NCBI GenBank assembly: GCA_963920635.1
Contig: OY987299.1
Location: 125,365,373 to 125,429,372, forward strand
Origin: Pseudeuparius sepicola
Taxonomy: Eukaryota > Arthropoda > Insecta > Coleoptera > Anthribidae
Direction of reading: 5' to 3'
Length of the DNA stretch: 64,000 nt
Below are positions 53,025 to 63,329 of the stretch, one piece after another (positions within the stretch are counted from its first letter, which is position 1; the number at the start of each line of letters is the position of its first letter). A program made the position numbers and the translations under genes. The notes beneath the pieces are model-generated. The model was not told the DNA's origin and made no database searches. It saw only the letters and a list, made by a program, of their open reading frames with translations.

Positions 53025-53814
53025 TCATTGAGTAAAGGAATAATTACTCAATGACTGTATACAGTGCAGTTTTTAGATTTAAAATTAACGATATCTCAAT
53101 ATCCGATACCATCCATCATCGAAGAATGCGACTCGTTCGCGACGCGGACGGCGGAAGGAGACGCGGCACTCGATCGAAGGTCGCCAAGGAAGAAGAAGAA
53201 GAAGCGAAGAAGACGGCACCGTGGCGCCTTGTGCACCTGCGGTACTCGTTCCGTTCGCAGGAATGTCCGAGCCTGGGGCCGCGAAACTATCACGGAACAC
53301 GAGGTTCGTTCGAGAGGTTTGCAAATTGCAGAATACATTGCAAGCCTCCCATCGGAACTTACCGAGAGTCTTGAAACAAGTGATGTGATAACAAATAATG
53401 GTATATTGATCGAAAGAAGATGTTGGCTGTAATTTTGAAAGTAGTTTGGTACAACAGTCGATAGAATTTATTTTCTTTAAACGATAATCACTTGTCATTC
53501 TTAATAACGGTAGACTATAAGTGATTAAAAAATGTGACAACAAAATCTAAATTCAGGCAATGTATATTGTAATCACTTGGAGAGATATAGAAAACCGAAA
53601 CTAAACCGAATATAATCAGTATTTAAATATAAGATGGATCGTGAGTTGAAGCTTCTTTGTAATTGAAAAAATAGCGCAATAGAAAGAATATATCTGCATA
53701 AAGTTATATACATACAGTTATATACTGCAAAAAGTTTAATACAAAATTGAAATAGGATACTTGGCAATATTTTTGATTACTCTAAAATCGTACTCAGTTT
53801 ACAGTAGATGCACC
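53025..53814. other. Unassigned DNA with a GC-rich patch and a short hairpin
   Basis: CATTGAGTA/TACTCAATG forms a hairpin at 53026-53053, right at the transposon boundary. 53110-53320 is GC-rich and open in two forward frames (about 107 and 122 codons), with a Lys/Arg run and no known domain. It may be a host exon or 5' UTR, but splice sites and homologues cannot be judged here. Confidence 0.3.
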
Positions 53815-54113
53815 AATATATCACGTGCTAATGAAACAACGGCTTTTAACCCTTATTTAGTTTTGATAATTAAAGACGAAGTTGCGCTATTTTCTTCAGG
53901 CTGAAATCTACAGTTTCGTCGTTTTATTGTCTAAAACGCCAAACGTGGCAACCTCTGTGTCTGTCAGGAGAAACGGCATTGCAATGTTGCCGGTGCCTGT
54001 TTGCAATAATTCGTGGAACAAATATGCAAATCGTATACCTTTCTATTCAATTGTCTCCAGCATGCCTATGAATATCTACTATTTAATGTATTGAAACTTT
54101 TGAGCTTTAGATA
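53815..54113 (+). repeat. Dispersed repeat R, copy 2, left part
   Basis: Matches 19570-19805: ACAACGGCTTTTAACCCTTA, GGCTGAAATCTACAGTTTCG, ATTGTCTCCAGC-TGCCTATG. It breaks off after GAGCTTTA, where an insertion of about 850 bp begins. Confidence 0.78.
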
Positions 54114-54965
54114 ATGCAATTGCACACAAAAATATTGTCACATAAATACTTTTTTATTACGAATGTGTTCCGTGTATTGACTCCTCTATAGCAAATTGGT
54201 GTCTATTTATAGACCGTCAGATATTGACAGATTTAGGTGCCCCATTTTCGCATACAAGCCTCGAAGAGGGTCGAAAAGTACATCGATGCTGAGTAGAATG
54301 AAGGTAAATTTACGAGGAATAACATATGGAAAATAACATATGGAAAATCGAAAAAAAAAATGCTGTTAGATTTTTCGGCCGCAAAATATACTTAGCCACT
54401 CAAGCTAATAGTTTTTCGGGCTAGTGACGATTTACGTTTTCATACTTTCGATGGGCTTGTGTGGAAAAATCAGTCAAAATCCCCAGGGGCCACTCGTAAA
54501 TTTCCCTTCATTCTACTCAACATCGATGTACTTTTAAACCCTCTTCGAGGCTTATATGCGAAAATGGGGCACCTAAATCTGTCACTATCTGACGGTCTAT
54601 ACACACGCTGGAAACTATATCCGTTGACTGACGTATTAATAAGACTGCCCGCGGTTATAGTTTCATGTCCTGGAAAGTAGATGGCACCTATGTTCAACAA
54701 TGTATTTTGTATTGTATTTTGCCTCCGGGAAGCGCATGGTGAGCCAGAGAACTGTCAAACATGACAGCCGTGAGCAGTCTTTATTAATACGCCAGTCAAC
54801 GCTATATCCTTCATCTCTGTCACGTGACACTTTGGTTAAAATATGTGTATAATACGGAACATAATACCTATACGATAAAATATTCAGATTTTAATAATGA
54901 GGAAATATTCGCATATGTGGCAACGTCCCTGCTCACCCAAGCCGCCGCACCCGACGTCCCGTCAT
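54114..54965. mobile_element. Insertion of about 850 bp in repeat R, containing a foldback
   Basis: Copy 1 of the repeat runs GAGCTTTAACTGTCATTCC; here about 850 bp separates GAGCTTTA from CTGTCATTCC. Inside, 54210-54315 is mirrored at 54490-54600 (AGACCGTCAGATA, CATCGATG, CCTCTTCGAGG). The insertion ends are not clear inverted repeats. Confidence 0.55.
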
Positions 54966-55270
54966 GCTAACAGTCACTGTCATTCCGTACACGGGCGTAG
55001 CCAAGGGGGGGGGTTTCGGGGGTTCAAACCCCCCCCCCCCCCCCCCGAAATAAGCAAAATATTACCTAATATTATACCGAAAAAATACGAGGAGTGAAGA
55101 GTTAAATTATTATTACGTTTGAATATATTATGTAGTAATAGTAGCGCCTAGCGCCATCTTTTGACGAGAGGCAGACGCAGTTGCAGCCGAACTATTTTGT
55201 ATTGTAGGGACACTTTGCGTTGTTTCTCGATTATTCGCCACGCCCCTAGGTCGAAATGAGCGGAACTTTG

Positions 55271-55317
55271 TGGAAGTTCGTGGAAGTTTCTGGACGGCTA
55301 CTGGGCTGCTATATAAG
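55271..55317 (+). promoter_or_regulatory. hAT element promoter with heat-shock-like GAA/TTC motifs and TATA box
   Basis: TGGAAGTTCGTGGAAGTTTC at 55271-55290, then TGGAC, contains alternating GAA and TTC blocks, including a GAAnnTTC pair with the spacing of a heat-shock element. TATATAAG follows at 55310-55317. A transcript starting about 30 bp later would run into an AG-rich leader. Heat response is inference only. Confidence 0.45.
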
Positions 55318-55637
55318 CGGCGCCGCGGCGCGTGACCGCGCTTACGGCAGTATTGTTCCATGCGAACTCGAAGCGAATAAAAGTGAAAAGTGGTGAACGA
55401 ATAGTGAAGAGAATTAAGTGTACCGTGTAAGTGAGTAATTTTAGTGCACTGTTATTCGATGACCTTGTTAAGGATAGATACGTGAATCATTATTACTGTC
55501 GAAAAATGGAGGGGAAAAAAGGAAGGGTGATAAACCTAAAGGTATGGACTACTGGAAAACGTGGTGTAGTCAAGGTCAAGGGGTTTCTAATAAAGAAACA
55601 AATTTGGATTTAGCTATCAAAGCTTCAGCTACCTTGC

Positions 55638-55930
55638 ATGCTGATAAGAAGACTGCCTACCCCGAAATCTAGTTTGGAATGCCTAGATATGTGCGATAAA
55701 AACCTTTATCCTAATATTTACACATTACTACAAATCTTGGCTACCATTCCTGTATCCACTGCTACCCCAGAAAAGTCTTTCTCGAGCCTAAGGAGACTGA
55801 AAAACTATTTACGAAACACTACAAGTGAAAACAGACTTAATGGTTAATGAACATTCACTATGGAACAGAAATTCATGCAGATGAAGTAGTGGATATATTT
55901 AAAAGAAAAAGCCGAAGATTTCTTCTTTAA
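55638..55930 (+). pseudogene. hAT transposase C-terminal domain fragment
   Basis: The frame contains LQILATIPVSTATPEKSFSS then LRRLKNYLRNTTSENRLNG, the hAT dimerisation block (L-IP-S-A--ER-FS-L---K--LR---S--RL). At 55846-55850 a one-base loss brings a stop. In the next frame coding continues (NIHYGTEIHADEVVDIFKRK) to a TAA at 55928-55930, the normal end of such proteins. The catalytic core and zinc finger are missing. Confidence 0.8.
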
Positions 55931-56131
55931 TGGTTTTAGATTTAGCGCAGAGGAACGAAATTAATTTATCCATTTCATTTAAAGTTAAGAACTTTATAAA
56001 TATGTCGTAGTTTTTCGGATGAATATATAGATATTACATTTCATGTAAGTATATTTTTGTTGTTTTATTTACTTCTCAAACTAAAACCCCCCCCCCAAAA
56101 ACTAAATCCTGGCTACGCCCGTGATTCCGTA

Positions 56132-56390
56132 TGCCGCTCAATCAAAACATTAGTAGATATCTGTGCAATTTATTAAGGTATTATTATACTTATTGTTTGT
56201 GTAGTTGTCATGTTGTTATTAGTTGTGTAGTGTAGGTAAATTATCATGGATAAGGATTACGTGAAAGGGCAATTCGATAATTTGACGAAATTGGATGCTT
56301 TCATGGATCTAATAATCCGATGTTCTACAGAAATTCGTGGGATAAAACTACAAAGGTTTGTATGTTTTGTATGTATTTCGTACTTAGGCC
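56132..56390 (+). repeat. Dispersed repeat R, copy 2, right part
   Basis: Resumes after the hAT with TGCCGCTCAATCAAAACATT and continues to ATTATCATGGATAAGGATTA. A frame from ATG 56246 (MDKDYVKGQFDNLTK..) reaches a possible donor at ACAAAG|GTTTGT. Copy 1 has the same start but a deletion of about 75 bp. Probably the first exon of an unidentified transposon gene. Confidence 0.65.
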
Positions 56391-56964
56391 CGACCTCGAC
56401 AAAAAAATTTGCAGAAAAACGCGTCTGAATATTTACAAAAAAAAAATCTTGACTAAATGTGGTTTCACATCCTAAGTCTGGGGGTTTGAGGTTACAATTT
56501 TGAAATTTCTCAGAACACGTCAGTGGTATCGCCATGTCGTCAAATTGCCTTTTCAAAACACCTGTGACGTCATAACTGCTTTCCCGCCAAATTTCGAACA
56601 ACAATCTAATGATAAATTGCATCCCTATGGAGTTTTCTGAATTTGAAATTTTGGAAAACGGAATTTGAAAAGAAAGTTAGGTATCTATGAGAAATACAGC
56701 AAGATAAAATCAAATTGAACTCGAACTGTCTGAAAATACAATGGCTTGATGGAATTTTAAATATTCTTATTCTGATATTATAACTTGTTCGGCTTAAAAT
56801 CCGCGCAAACGAACCTGACGCGTCGGCTACCGGTATTACGCGGTTGCTGGACTACTGGCGCCACAGCACACTATAATATAATAATTGTTAATTTAATTAC
56901 CGTTCCGCTTCAGATTTTATGCACGCAATGCATATGGGGGTCCATCGAAAATAGGTATTTACAT
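56391..56964. other. Unassigned DNA
   Basis: A minus-strand open frame of about 120 codons (56257-56622) has no domain and partly overlaps repeat R. Nothing else recognised. Confidence 0.35.
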
Positions 56965-57200
56965 TGCCAGACGCGTAAGTGCACTTTTTTGGCCGAGGAG
57001 GTTGTTTAAAGACCGAGACAACTTTTGTTCAATTACTAAAAATGATAATCAGTGATAAATATAAGAGGCAGAATGCACCGACAATAAAAAAAAATAAAAA
57101 AAATGTTGAGCTTTGTATGGGATTTGAACCCCGGATCTACGAATTACTAATCGCGTACTCTCACCCTACCGGTAGCGAGGTGCCTGTCAAATTTGTTCTG
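56965..57200 (-). repeat. tRNA-related SINE, minus strand
   Basis: On the minus strand it begins with a tRNA-like head: a degenerate D-arm/A-box region (GGTAGGGTGAGAGTACGCG), an anticodon-like loop around TTAGTAA, then CCGGGGTTCAAATCCC, a good B box. An A/T-rich body and the conserved tail with CCTCCTCGGCCAAAAAAGTG and CTTACGCG follow. Related bodies lie at 15440-15560, and tails at 15.24, 18.4 and 48.3 kb. The anticodon stem pairs poorly, so it is not a functional tRNA. Confidence 0.62.
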
Positions 57201-58784
57201 TTGTGCGGCTCGCATTTGACGCCAGAGAAACATTGATATTATTAATTTTTCGTTGGTATATAATCAAAGATCATAATATTACGATCTTTGGTATAATTCG
57301 TGTTCTTTATGATCAAAACCAGTTTGTAAAACGATTGTTGTGAAACCTATTAAAATTGACGCAAGATTCGCGTTGCTAAGCAATACTTTTTGTACCTAGC
57401 AACCACTTTCTCAACCAAAATAACAGGGCACCTCGAACGTTTGACTTTCGTTTTCGAGCCTGTTGGTGAGTATGTAAAGTGTACTTACGAGGGAGGAAGC
57501 AGGAAAATTTCTTTTTGTATATTCCAATAAAAGAGAAATTCTATATATTAATCCATAACCACCGTCATTGCCGAACGGAGTATCGTTTGGCTATGATACC
57601 ACCATAACAATTAAATAACATAAGTAAAGTAGGTAGTGTCAGATTGGTGTGAAACAGAGGAAATTGTCAAATTCGAGAGAAATACAAACCAACCAAAGAA
57701 TTTTGGTTATTATTTTGTAGGCGATTTTTTTTTAATACACAAAGGCAGGAGATGTAAAAATGTAAGGATAGGTACCAGTACCTGAAAAGCAAAAAGACAC
57801 AAACGCTGGCTTTTAAATAAAATCACAGAGAATGCAAATTTAGCAGAATCTCAGAGTCCTATTCTTATGCCTAATGCATTCGGCGATAGGGCGAGATCAA
57901 AGCCATTCGGAACAAATTTATTCTAAACCGACAAGAGAATCAAATATTCCGCATTCGAATTCCTCTGCCCCAGCGGATTCCCTTCGGTTCCACGTAAACC
58001 TTCGGTTAGACAAATATCCACGGCAAACACCGACTGCAATTCCCAAATAGTAAAACGATGCCTCCCAAGTCGCTATTTGATAGTTGTTCTCAGTTGCTTT
58101 ACTAACACAACGTTGGAAATTGTTTGTCCTTTTTATTTCGACAGAATTGGCACATGTGCAGGAAATACGAAAGTGAAAAGAGATTTGTAAAGATAATAAT
58201 CTCGAGTATAATATGTTTTAGTAACTGCGACGAGTGATACTGCTGATGGCTAAATAGCCGAAAGCTCTTTGCCCACGAATTCGATAAATATTGTGCACAA
58301 CTTTCTCTATACAATTTCCATTCCTATTTCCGCAAAAAAAGATGGTGTGAAATGTAGGAACCACTTTCGTGTTGTTCGTACAAACAATACATGGCAATTT
58401 CCCGAGAAACACGCGTCGTTTTCGGCCCTCGCCTATTGAAAATTATTATTATTACGGCAAAAACCGATCGCCCTTTTCGTTTACCCATCACGCCAACAAA
58501 AAAAACGAGGTTACGCTATGGCGGAGAGATCTGAAGTTGTCCAGAAGGGGCAAACAAAAATATTTTGAGCAAAGCCATCAAGAGCGCTGTTCGATACGAC
58601 AACGTCTTCGGTAAACAGTTTTTATATCTCGCTTAATTTTTGCAAAGTTGGCAACGGAAGTTGGTAATCCAGGAACATTCCGATTATTGGCATTTTTAAC
58701 AGACTTCAAAAACGGAGGAGGCTATCAATTCGGTTGTATTGTTTTTTTTTTTATGTTTGTTACCTCAGAACTCCGTCATTTATA
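57201..58784. other. Unassigned intergenic DNA
   Basis: A small palindrome CAAAGATCATAATATTACGA..TCTTTG lies near 57262. The 58400-58620 patch is GC-richer. No gene is recognised. Confidence 0.4.
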
Positions 58785-59275
58785 AACCGATTTGGACAAT
58801 TCTTTTTTTATTTGAAAGGGTATACATACAGAATGGTCCCATTTAAATTTGAAAAAAAAAATAGGGGATGCAATTTCATATTGGACCGATTTCGATGATT
58901 CTCTTTTTATTAGGAAAGGATTACTTTAGGAGTGGTTCCATTCAAATTTGAAGAAAAAATTCCACCCGTGAGGGTGGAAAATAGAGGATGAAATTTCATA
59001 TTGGACCGATTTCGATGATTCTTTCTTTATTGGAAAGGAGGTACCTTAGGTGTGGTCCCATTTAAATTTAAAGAAAAAATTCCACCCATAAGGGTAGATA
59101 AATAGGGGATGAAAGTTCATATTGGACCGATTTGGATGATTCTTATTTTATTGGAAAGGGGTTACCTTAGGGGTGGTCACATTTAAATTTGAAGAGAAAA
59201 ATTTCAATCCTAAGGGTGGACAATAGGGGATGGAATTTAATGTTGGACCGATTTCGATAATTCTTAATAATTCAC
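58785..59275. repeat. Tandem repeat, about 120-bp unit, four full copies
   Basis: ACCGATTTSGATGATTCT-like cores at 58786 (short first unit), 58885, 59005, 59126 and 59247 give periods of 99, 120, 121 and 121 bp. Each unit has GGTCCCATTTAAATTTGAAG and ATAGGGGATG-AATTTCATAT. The preceding GACTTCAAAAACGGAGGAGG block looks like the end of a larger repeat. Confidence 0.85.
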
Positions 59276-59328
59276 TAAAAAAGTAAGAAATAAGAAATTT
59301 TAACAAACAAATTAAAACCGACTTCAAA

Positions 59329-59712
59329 AATTGGTCCGTATGCACACTCCCCTAAAAATTTAAAAAAAAAATAACAAAAATAACACGGGCTTCACAAATT
59401 TGCCCGTATGCACATTTCAACTAAAATTTTAGAAATATTTTTCTCTTTCTAAATTGAGTTACCTATCTTTGGAGTCGGTGACAGTAAGTTATGATGTATG
59501 TAGGATTATGAATGTATTCATATCTACAATAGATTTAAATTCCTTGCCCTGACTGTCACCAAATCCAAAGATAACTCAATTTAGAAAGAGAAAAATATTT
59601 CTAAAGTTTTAGTTGAAATGTGCATACGGCCAAATTTGTGAAGCCGGTGTTATTTTTTGTTAATTTTTGTAAAAAAATTTCAGTGGATAGTGCATACGGG
59701 CAAATTTTTTTG
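59329..59712. mobile_element. Inverted-repeat element with GTCCGTATGCAC-like ends
   Basis: AAATTGGTCCGTATGCAC on the left and GTGCATACGGGCAAATTT on the right. Inside, AACACGGGCTTCACAAATTT and TTTCTCTTTCTAAATTGAGT are mirrored. 384 bp, almost wholly palindromic. Confidence 0.78.
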
Positions 59713-60716
59713 TTAATTTTTTTTAGATTATTAGATTATCATTATGCCCAACGTCTGGTAGCAGGTATGTTCTAGCGATTGGTCATTTCTCTACAGGGAG
59801 GTCAAATCTATTTTTTATGTGAATATTTTGAAAAGGTGTGGAGTGAGAATCGTCTCAGCATGAAACTACAACGCAAGCACCTCTCACTTTTTTTTCTACA
59901 TAAAATATTGTCTTATTTTTTTCTTCGGCGGAGTTAATTTGAAGGTTTTTCTACGGTATTTTTTTATGACGTTTACGTTTATGACGTTTACACCCGCCGC
60001 CCATGGTGGTCGCCTGCGTGACGCGCCAATATAAAAGTTGGGAAAAGATTAAGTCGATGTCCGCCCCGTGCAAACAAGATTCCGGCCGCAAAACACGGGC
60101 CGTTATAATATAAAAAGCGGTATCCCTGATGTACTCTCTTTTACTTGATGCCCCATAAAAATTTCGCCGCATGGTTTTTCAGGGGGGTGTGAACATTAGC
60201 ACTCAGTACGCCCAGTTAACCCTGAAAAAATCAGCTTGTTTTAAAGAATTTTTTTTTCACCCTTATAAAGCACTTTAGCTAGTGGTGATCTTTTACCTAT
60301 ATAATAATAATAATGATTCTCACCCTCACAATACTCCAAACTAGGAGTACCCCAGAAGCAACAACATGCTTGTGCGGGGGAGGGGGGCAATTACTATTAT
60401 TTTGTCTTCGTTGCCATTTTGCGGCTAGGGCCGACTTTTTTCCCGATAGAACTAGGATAGCATTCGCTCAAGTACTACGGAAAACCCTAGAAAACCGTAG
60501 TAATCCCAGTGAGTGTAGGACAATTAGTAAATCACACGGATAAGGCTATTTAGGAGCAATACCGTGAACCCACATTTGCCCAGCGCTCTTGGCCATAGCG
60601 GTGTTTTTCTTTAAAGACATATGCATGAGCATGCCGTGGACCAAGGTCGATCGAAGGCAGAAAAACATGCAGTCTAAAAAGTCAGCGCCGGTACGAGCGA
60701 CGCCAACGCGGTCCCG
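59713..60716. other. Unassigned DNA with a GC-richer, TATA-containing patch
   Basis: 59985-60130 is GC-rich and holds CAATATAAAAGT and TAATATAAAAAGCGG boxes, so a promoter is possible. No downstream coding sequence is recognised. Short frames at 60313-60774 have no domain. Confidence 0.35.
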
Positions 60717-60902
60717 TGAAGTATTGAAGTTAAAAGAACTTCATAAGGGAGAGAATGTAATAATGTACACATAAGAAAAAAAAATTGCAAAAAAACGTTT
60801 GCAAAACCATCCCTATTGGGTGGTTCGTAACACGACTTCGATGGTGATTTTTTGGGGTTATACTCAGGACGCTACCCACAACCAACCCTGAAAATATCTA
60901 CC
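60717..60902 (+). repeat. Structured dispersed repeat S, copy 2
   Basis: Matches 27181-27366: TAATAATGTACACATAAGAA, two hairpins (TTGCAAA..TTTGCAA and ACCATCCCTATTGGGTGGT), TTCGTAACACGACTTCGATG. Differences are scattered substitutions. Confidence 0.75.
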
Positions 60903-61305
60903 TGATAAGAATTTTTTTCTACCTCTATAAAAAAATGATATAAAAACATACATATATTTAATGTACAGCTGCGGCCAATTTGAACTTGCAGACCGTCTAA
61001 GTTCTAAGTCGAAATGAGGGAGACCCGGCAACATCCGGCAACACCGCCCCTTCCGGTTTTGTCATTGTAAGATGATAATCTTGTATACAATTTATCAGCT
61101 CGAGGGTTGGAGATCATAGACATAAAATTTAAACTGACCAGATGTATCCTATTTCCAAATCAGTGACGTTAGAAGCGTTTTTAATTTTAGTTAGGCAACA
61201 ATAAAAGCCGAAAATCTTTTAAACTAATACGGAAAAAAATTCTAAACGATTTTAGTACTTATCTGACAAAAAATTTAAGCTTGTTTTAAAAACTTGTGGT
61301 GTAGG
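60903..61305. other. Unassigned DNA
   Basis: No feature recognised. Confidence 0.4.
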
Positions 61306-61982
61306 TATATTATTTTTAAAGTCGCTTGAAACAGCATAAAAAACTCTAATTGCATAAAAAAAGTCAATATAGGACATAAGCGTCACGCAGTTTTTTAAAG
61401 ATATACATATTCTAAAAGCAACATAATATTTCACTTTTAGAGGTTATTTAAGGTTGTCGTCAAACACAACGTATAGGTTAATGCACCATACAATATTGTC
61501 AAAAGGTCTCTAAAAAGCCATATCGATTACAACTATTTACGCAAGTATATCCTAAAATCGGTGAAATTATCGCACGCCTATCCACCGCATTTCGCTGTAC
61601 AAGTGGCCGGCCGTCGAACAGTGTAGCCCATGCAAGTATTGGTGATATATTATATTAGGCGAGCATGCAGTCACTTGTTTTTACTACAATATCTATCGTC
61701 TCTGTCTCCTTCATCTCCTTTTACTTATAATACCAGGGGCGGTTTAATATGGTTAAAAAAGTGTTTTGACTCGTATTTTATTGCCGGAAGAGCCTGTTCT
61801 CGACCTACCCTGGTAAAATATAAATGAACTCACTTGGAACACAGTGATATACGGGGCGCGATCTATTTCATAGCTTTTATCACGCTCTGCTTCTGGTAAA
61901 AATACCAGACTTATCAGCCGAAATCACCCGTATAAAATTCACAGGTTTTTATGCTGTTCGAAGTGACTTTAGAAATACTGTA
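61306..61982. mobile_element. TACAGTATTTCTAAAG element, copy 2 (uninterrupted)
   Basis: The right end AAGTGACTTTAGAAATACTG then TA is intact; the left end TATATTATTTTTAAAGTCGC is its degraded mirror. It matches 49102-51288 minus that copy's two insertions, so it supplies the empty sites for both. Noncoding. Confidence 0.85.
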
Positions 61983-63329
61983 CCTTATTATTCGACCACG
62001 CCATTTTTAATTTGGACGTTTCTAATACTTCGAAACACATAAGGGTTCAAAGTCATTATGATGTTCAATTAAAGTGTATTGGCTTTGATGTATTTTTTGT
62101 ACGTACATATTTTTTTATGTAATTTTGGTTAAAAAACAAACGGAACACAAAGGGTTGTAGTTGTCTTTGCCCCCCCCCCCCATTTCTTCCCGCGTTCGCC
62201 TATGGTATTTACTTATTTGGTTATAATAATATTTAGGTAGGTATGTGTTGGGATTTTTTGGTAATTTAAAATTCCCTACAATTTTTATCTTGACCTTTTT
62301 TCTATCACAAAAAATTAAAAAGCCATTCTGCCCTGCATCTAGGCGAACTGAAAATGCGTGACTTTAGCGAAGCTCTACTAGAACGCATAATAATGAGAGG
62401 CTGCGAATTCCCTGCAATATTCGTCGAATATAGATGGGGGGATTAAAATAATTCCCGCCATTCCAGTCTGGTAAAGTGGAGTGAAATTTATGCAAATGCC
62501 GATATTTACGTGTAAATCCCTCTAAATATTTGGAGAAATCATCAGGGATCTAACACGAGTACGATCACGACAGCAAGGGCACGGAGGACAAAGTCAATTT
62601 TGGGTTTCTTGCTTCCATTTATAATCGTCGTAATTAGTTGTAATTTTATGTTTATGTTATCACAATCCCGGCTCAAAAATTAAAATTAGCAAAAACTTAG
62701 GGGAAAATGTTAACTCTGACAACGTAGCGGATCATATGCGCTCTAAAGCACCTGAAGAGTTCTAAACATGTTATATACTCACAAATTTAAATTTAATTTA
62801 ATCCAATTTTATAAATATAACATAAAACCCAAAGAAAAAATATTCCTCGATCTAAAGAAAGCTCAGGGAAGAACACGCAAGTGGCAGTTTTATAATAAAG
62901 TATTGTGCCTTAAGAATGTATTTTTTTTATTTATTAAAAAGTATTAAGTATTCTACGGAAACATATTTAATGTAACTGAACTGGTTCCTACCTAACACAT
63001 TAATTAAAACCACATAATGTAAAATAATTATTAGCTCGTCTGTTTTAAAAGCATGCTTAATTGGGGCGGAAAGGTTGTAAGAAGTTAGGTATGTTTCATG
63101 CGAATTTTTTCAACCAGTATTTTTTTTGTATCTGGTTTGGTTGTTTTTACAATGTAATTCTTGAAACATTTTTAAACCCTAAAACCAGGAGCATACACAC
63201 TGTTTCACTGTTCACGAGCACACCTGCCTATCTCAGGGGGAAAAGAACGGATTAAATTCAAATTTAGGTGGGAAATACAAGTAAATGTAAGGGATAGGTG
63301 TACAAAATGACATGCCTAGTTGGGTAAAA
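61983..63329. other. Unassigned DNA with a C-tract transposon-like end
   Basis: A run of C at about 62170, followed by ATTTCTTCCCGCGTTCGCCT, looks like an orphan end of a G/C-tract element. Nothing else recognised. Confidence 0.4.

Larger units (their letters stand above)
54990..56123 (+). mobile_element. hAT element with 8-bp target duplication ATTCCGTA
   Basis: ATTCCGTA lies at 54982-54989 and 56124-56131. Copy 1 of the host repeat has the undisturbed GTCATTCCGAAGCCGCTC. Ends CACGGGCGTAGCCAAGG and CCTGGCTACGCCCGTG are followed inward by long G or C tracts. It keeps a promoter and 5' leader at the left and the C-terminal coding end of a hAT transposase at the right, with the middle deleted. 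This layout fits a non-autonomous derivative of a ZMYM/TTF-type hAT. Confidence 0.92.

Noticed and set aside
57110..57190. Functional tRNA gene on the minus strand
   Set aside because: The B box is good, but the anticodon stem and D-arm pair badly and the acceptor arm cannot be formed; SINE head fits better.
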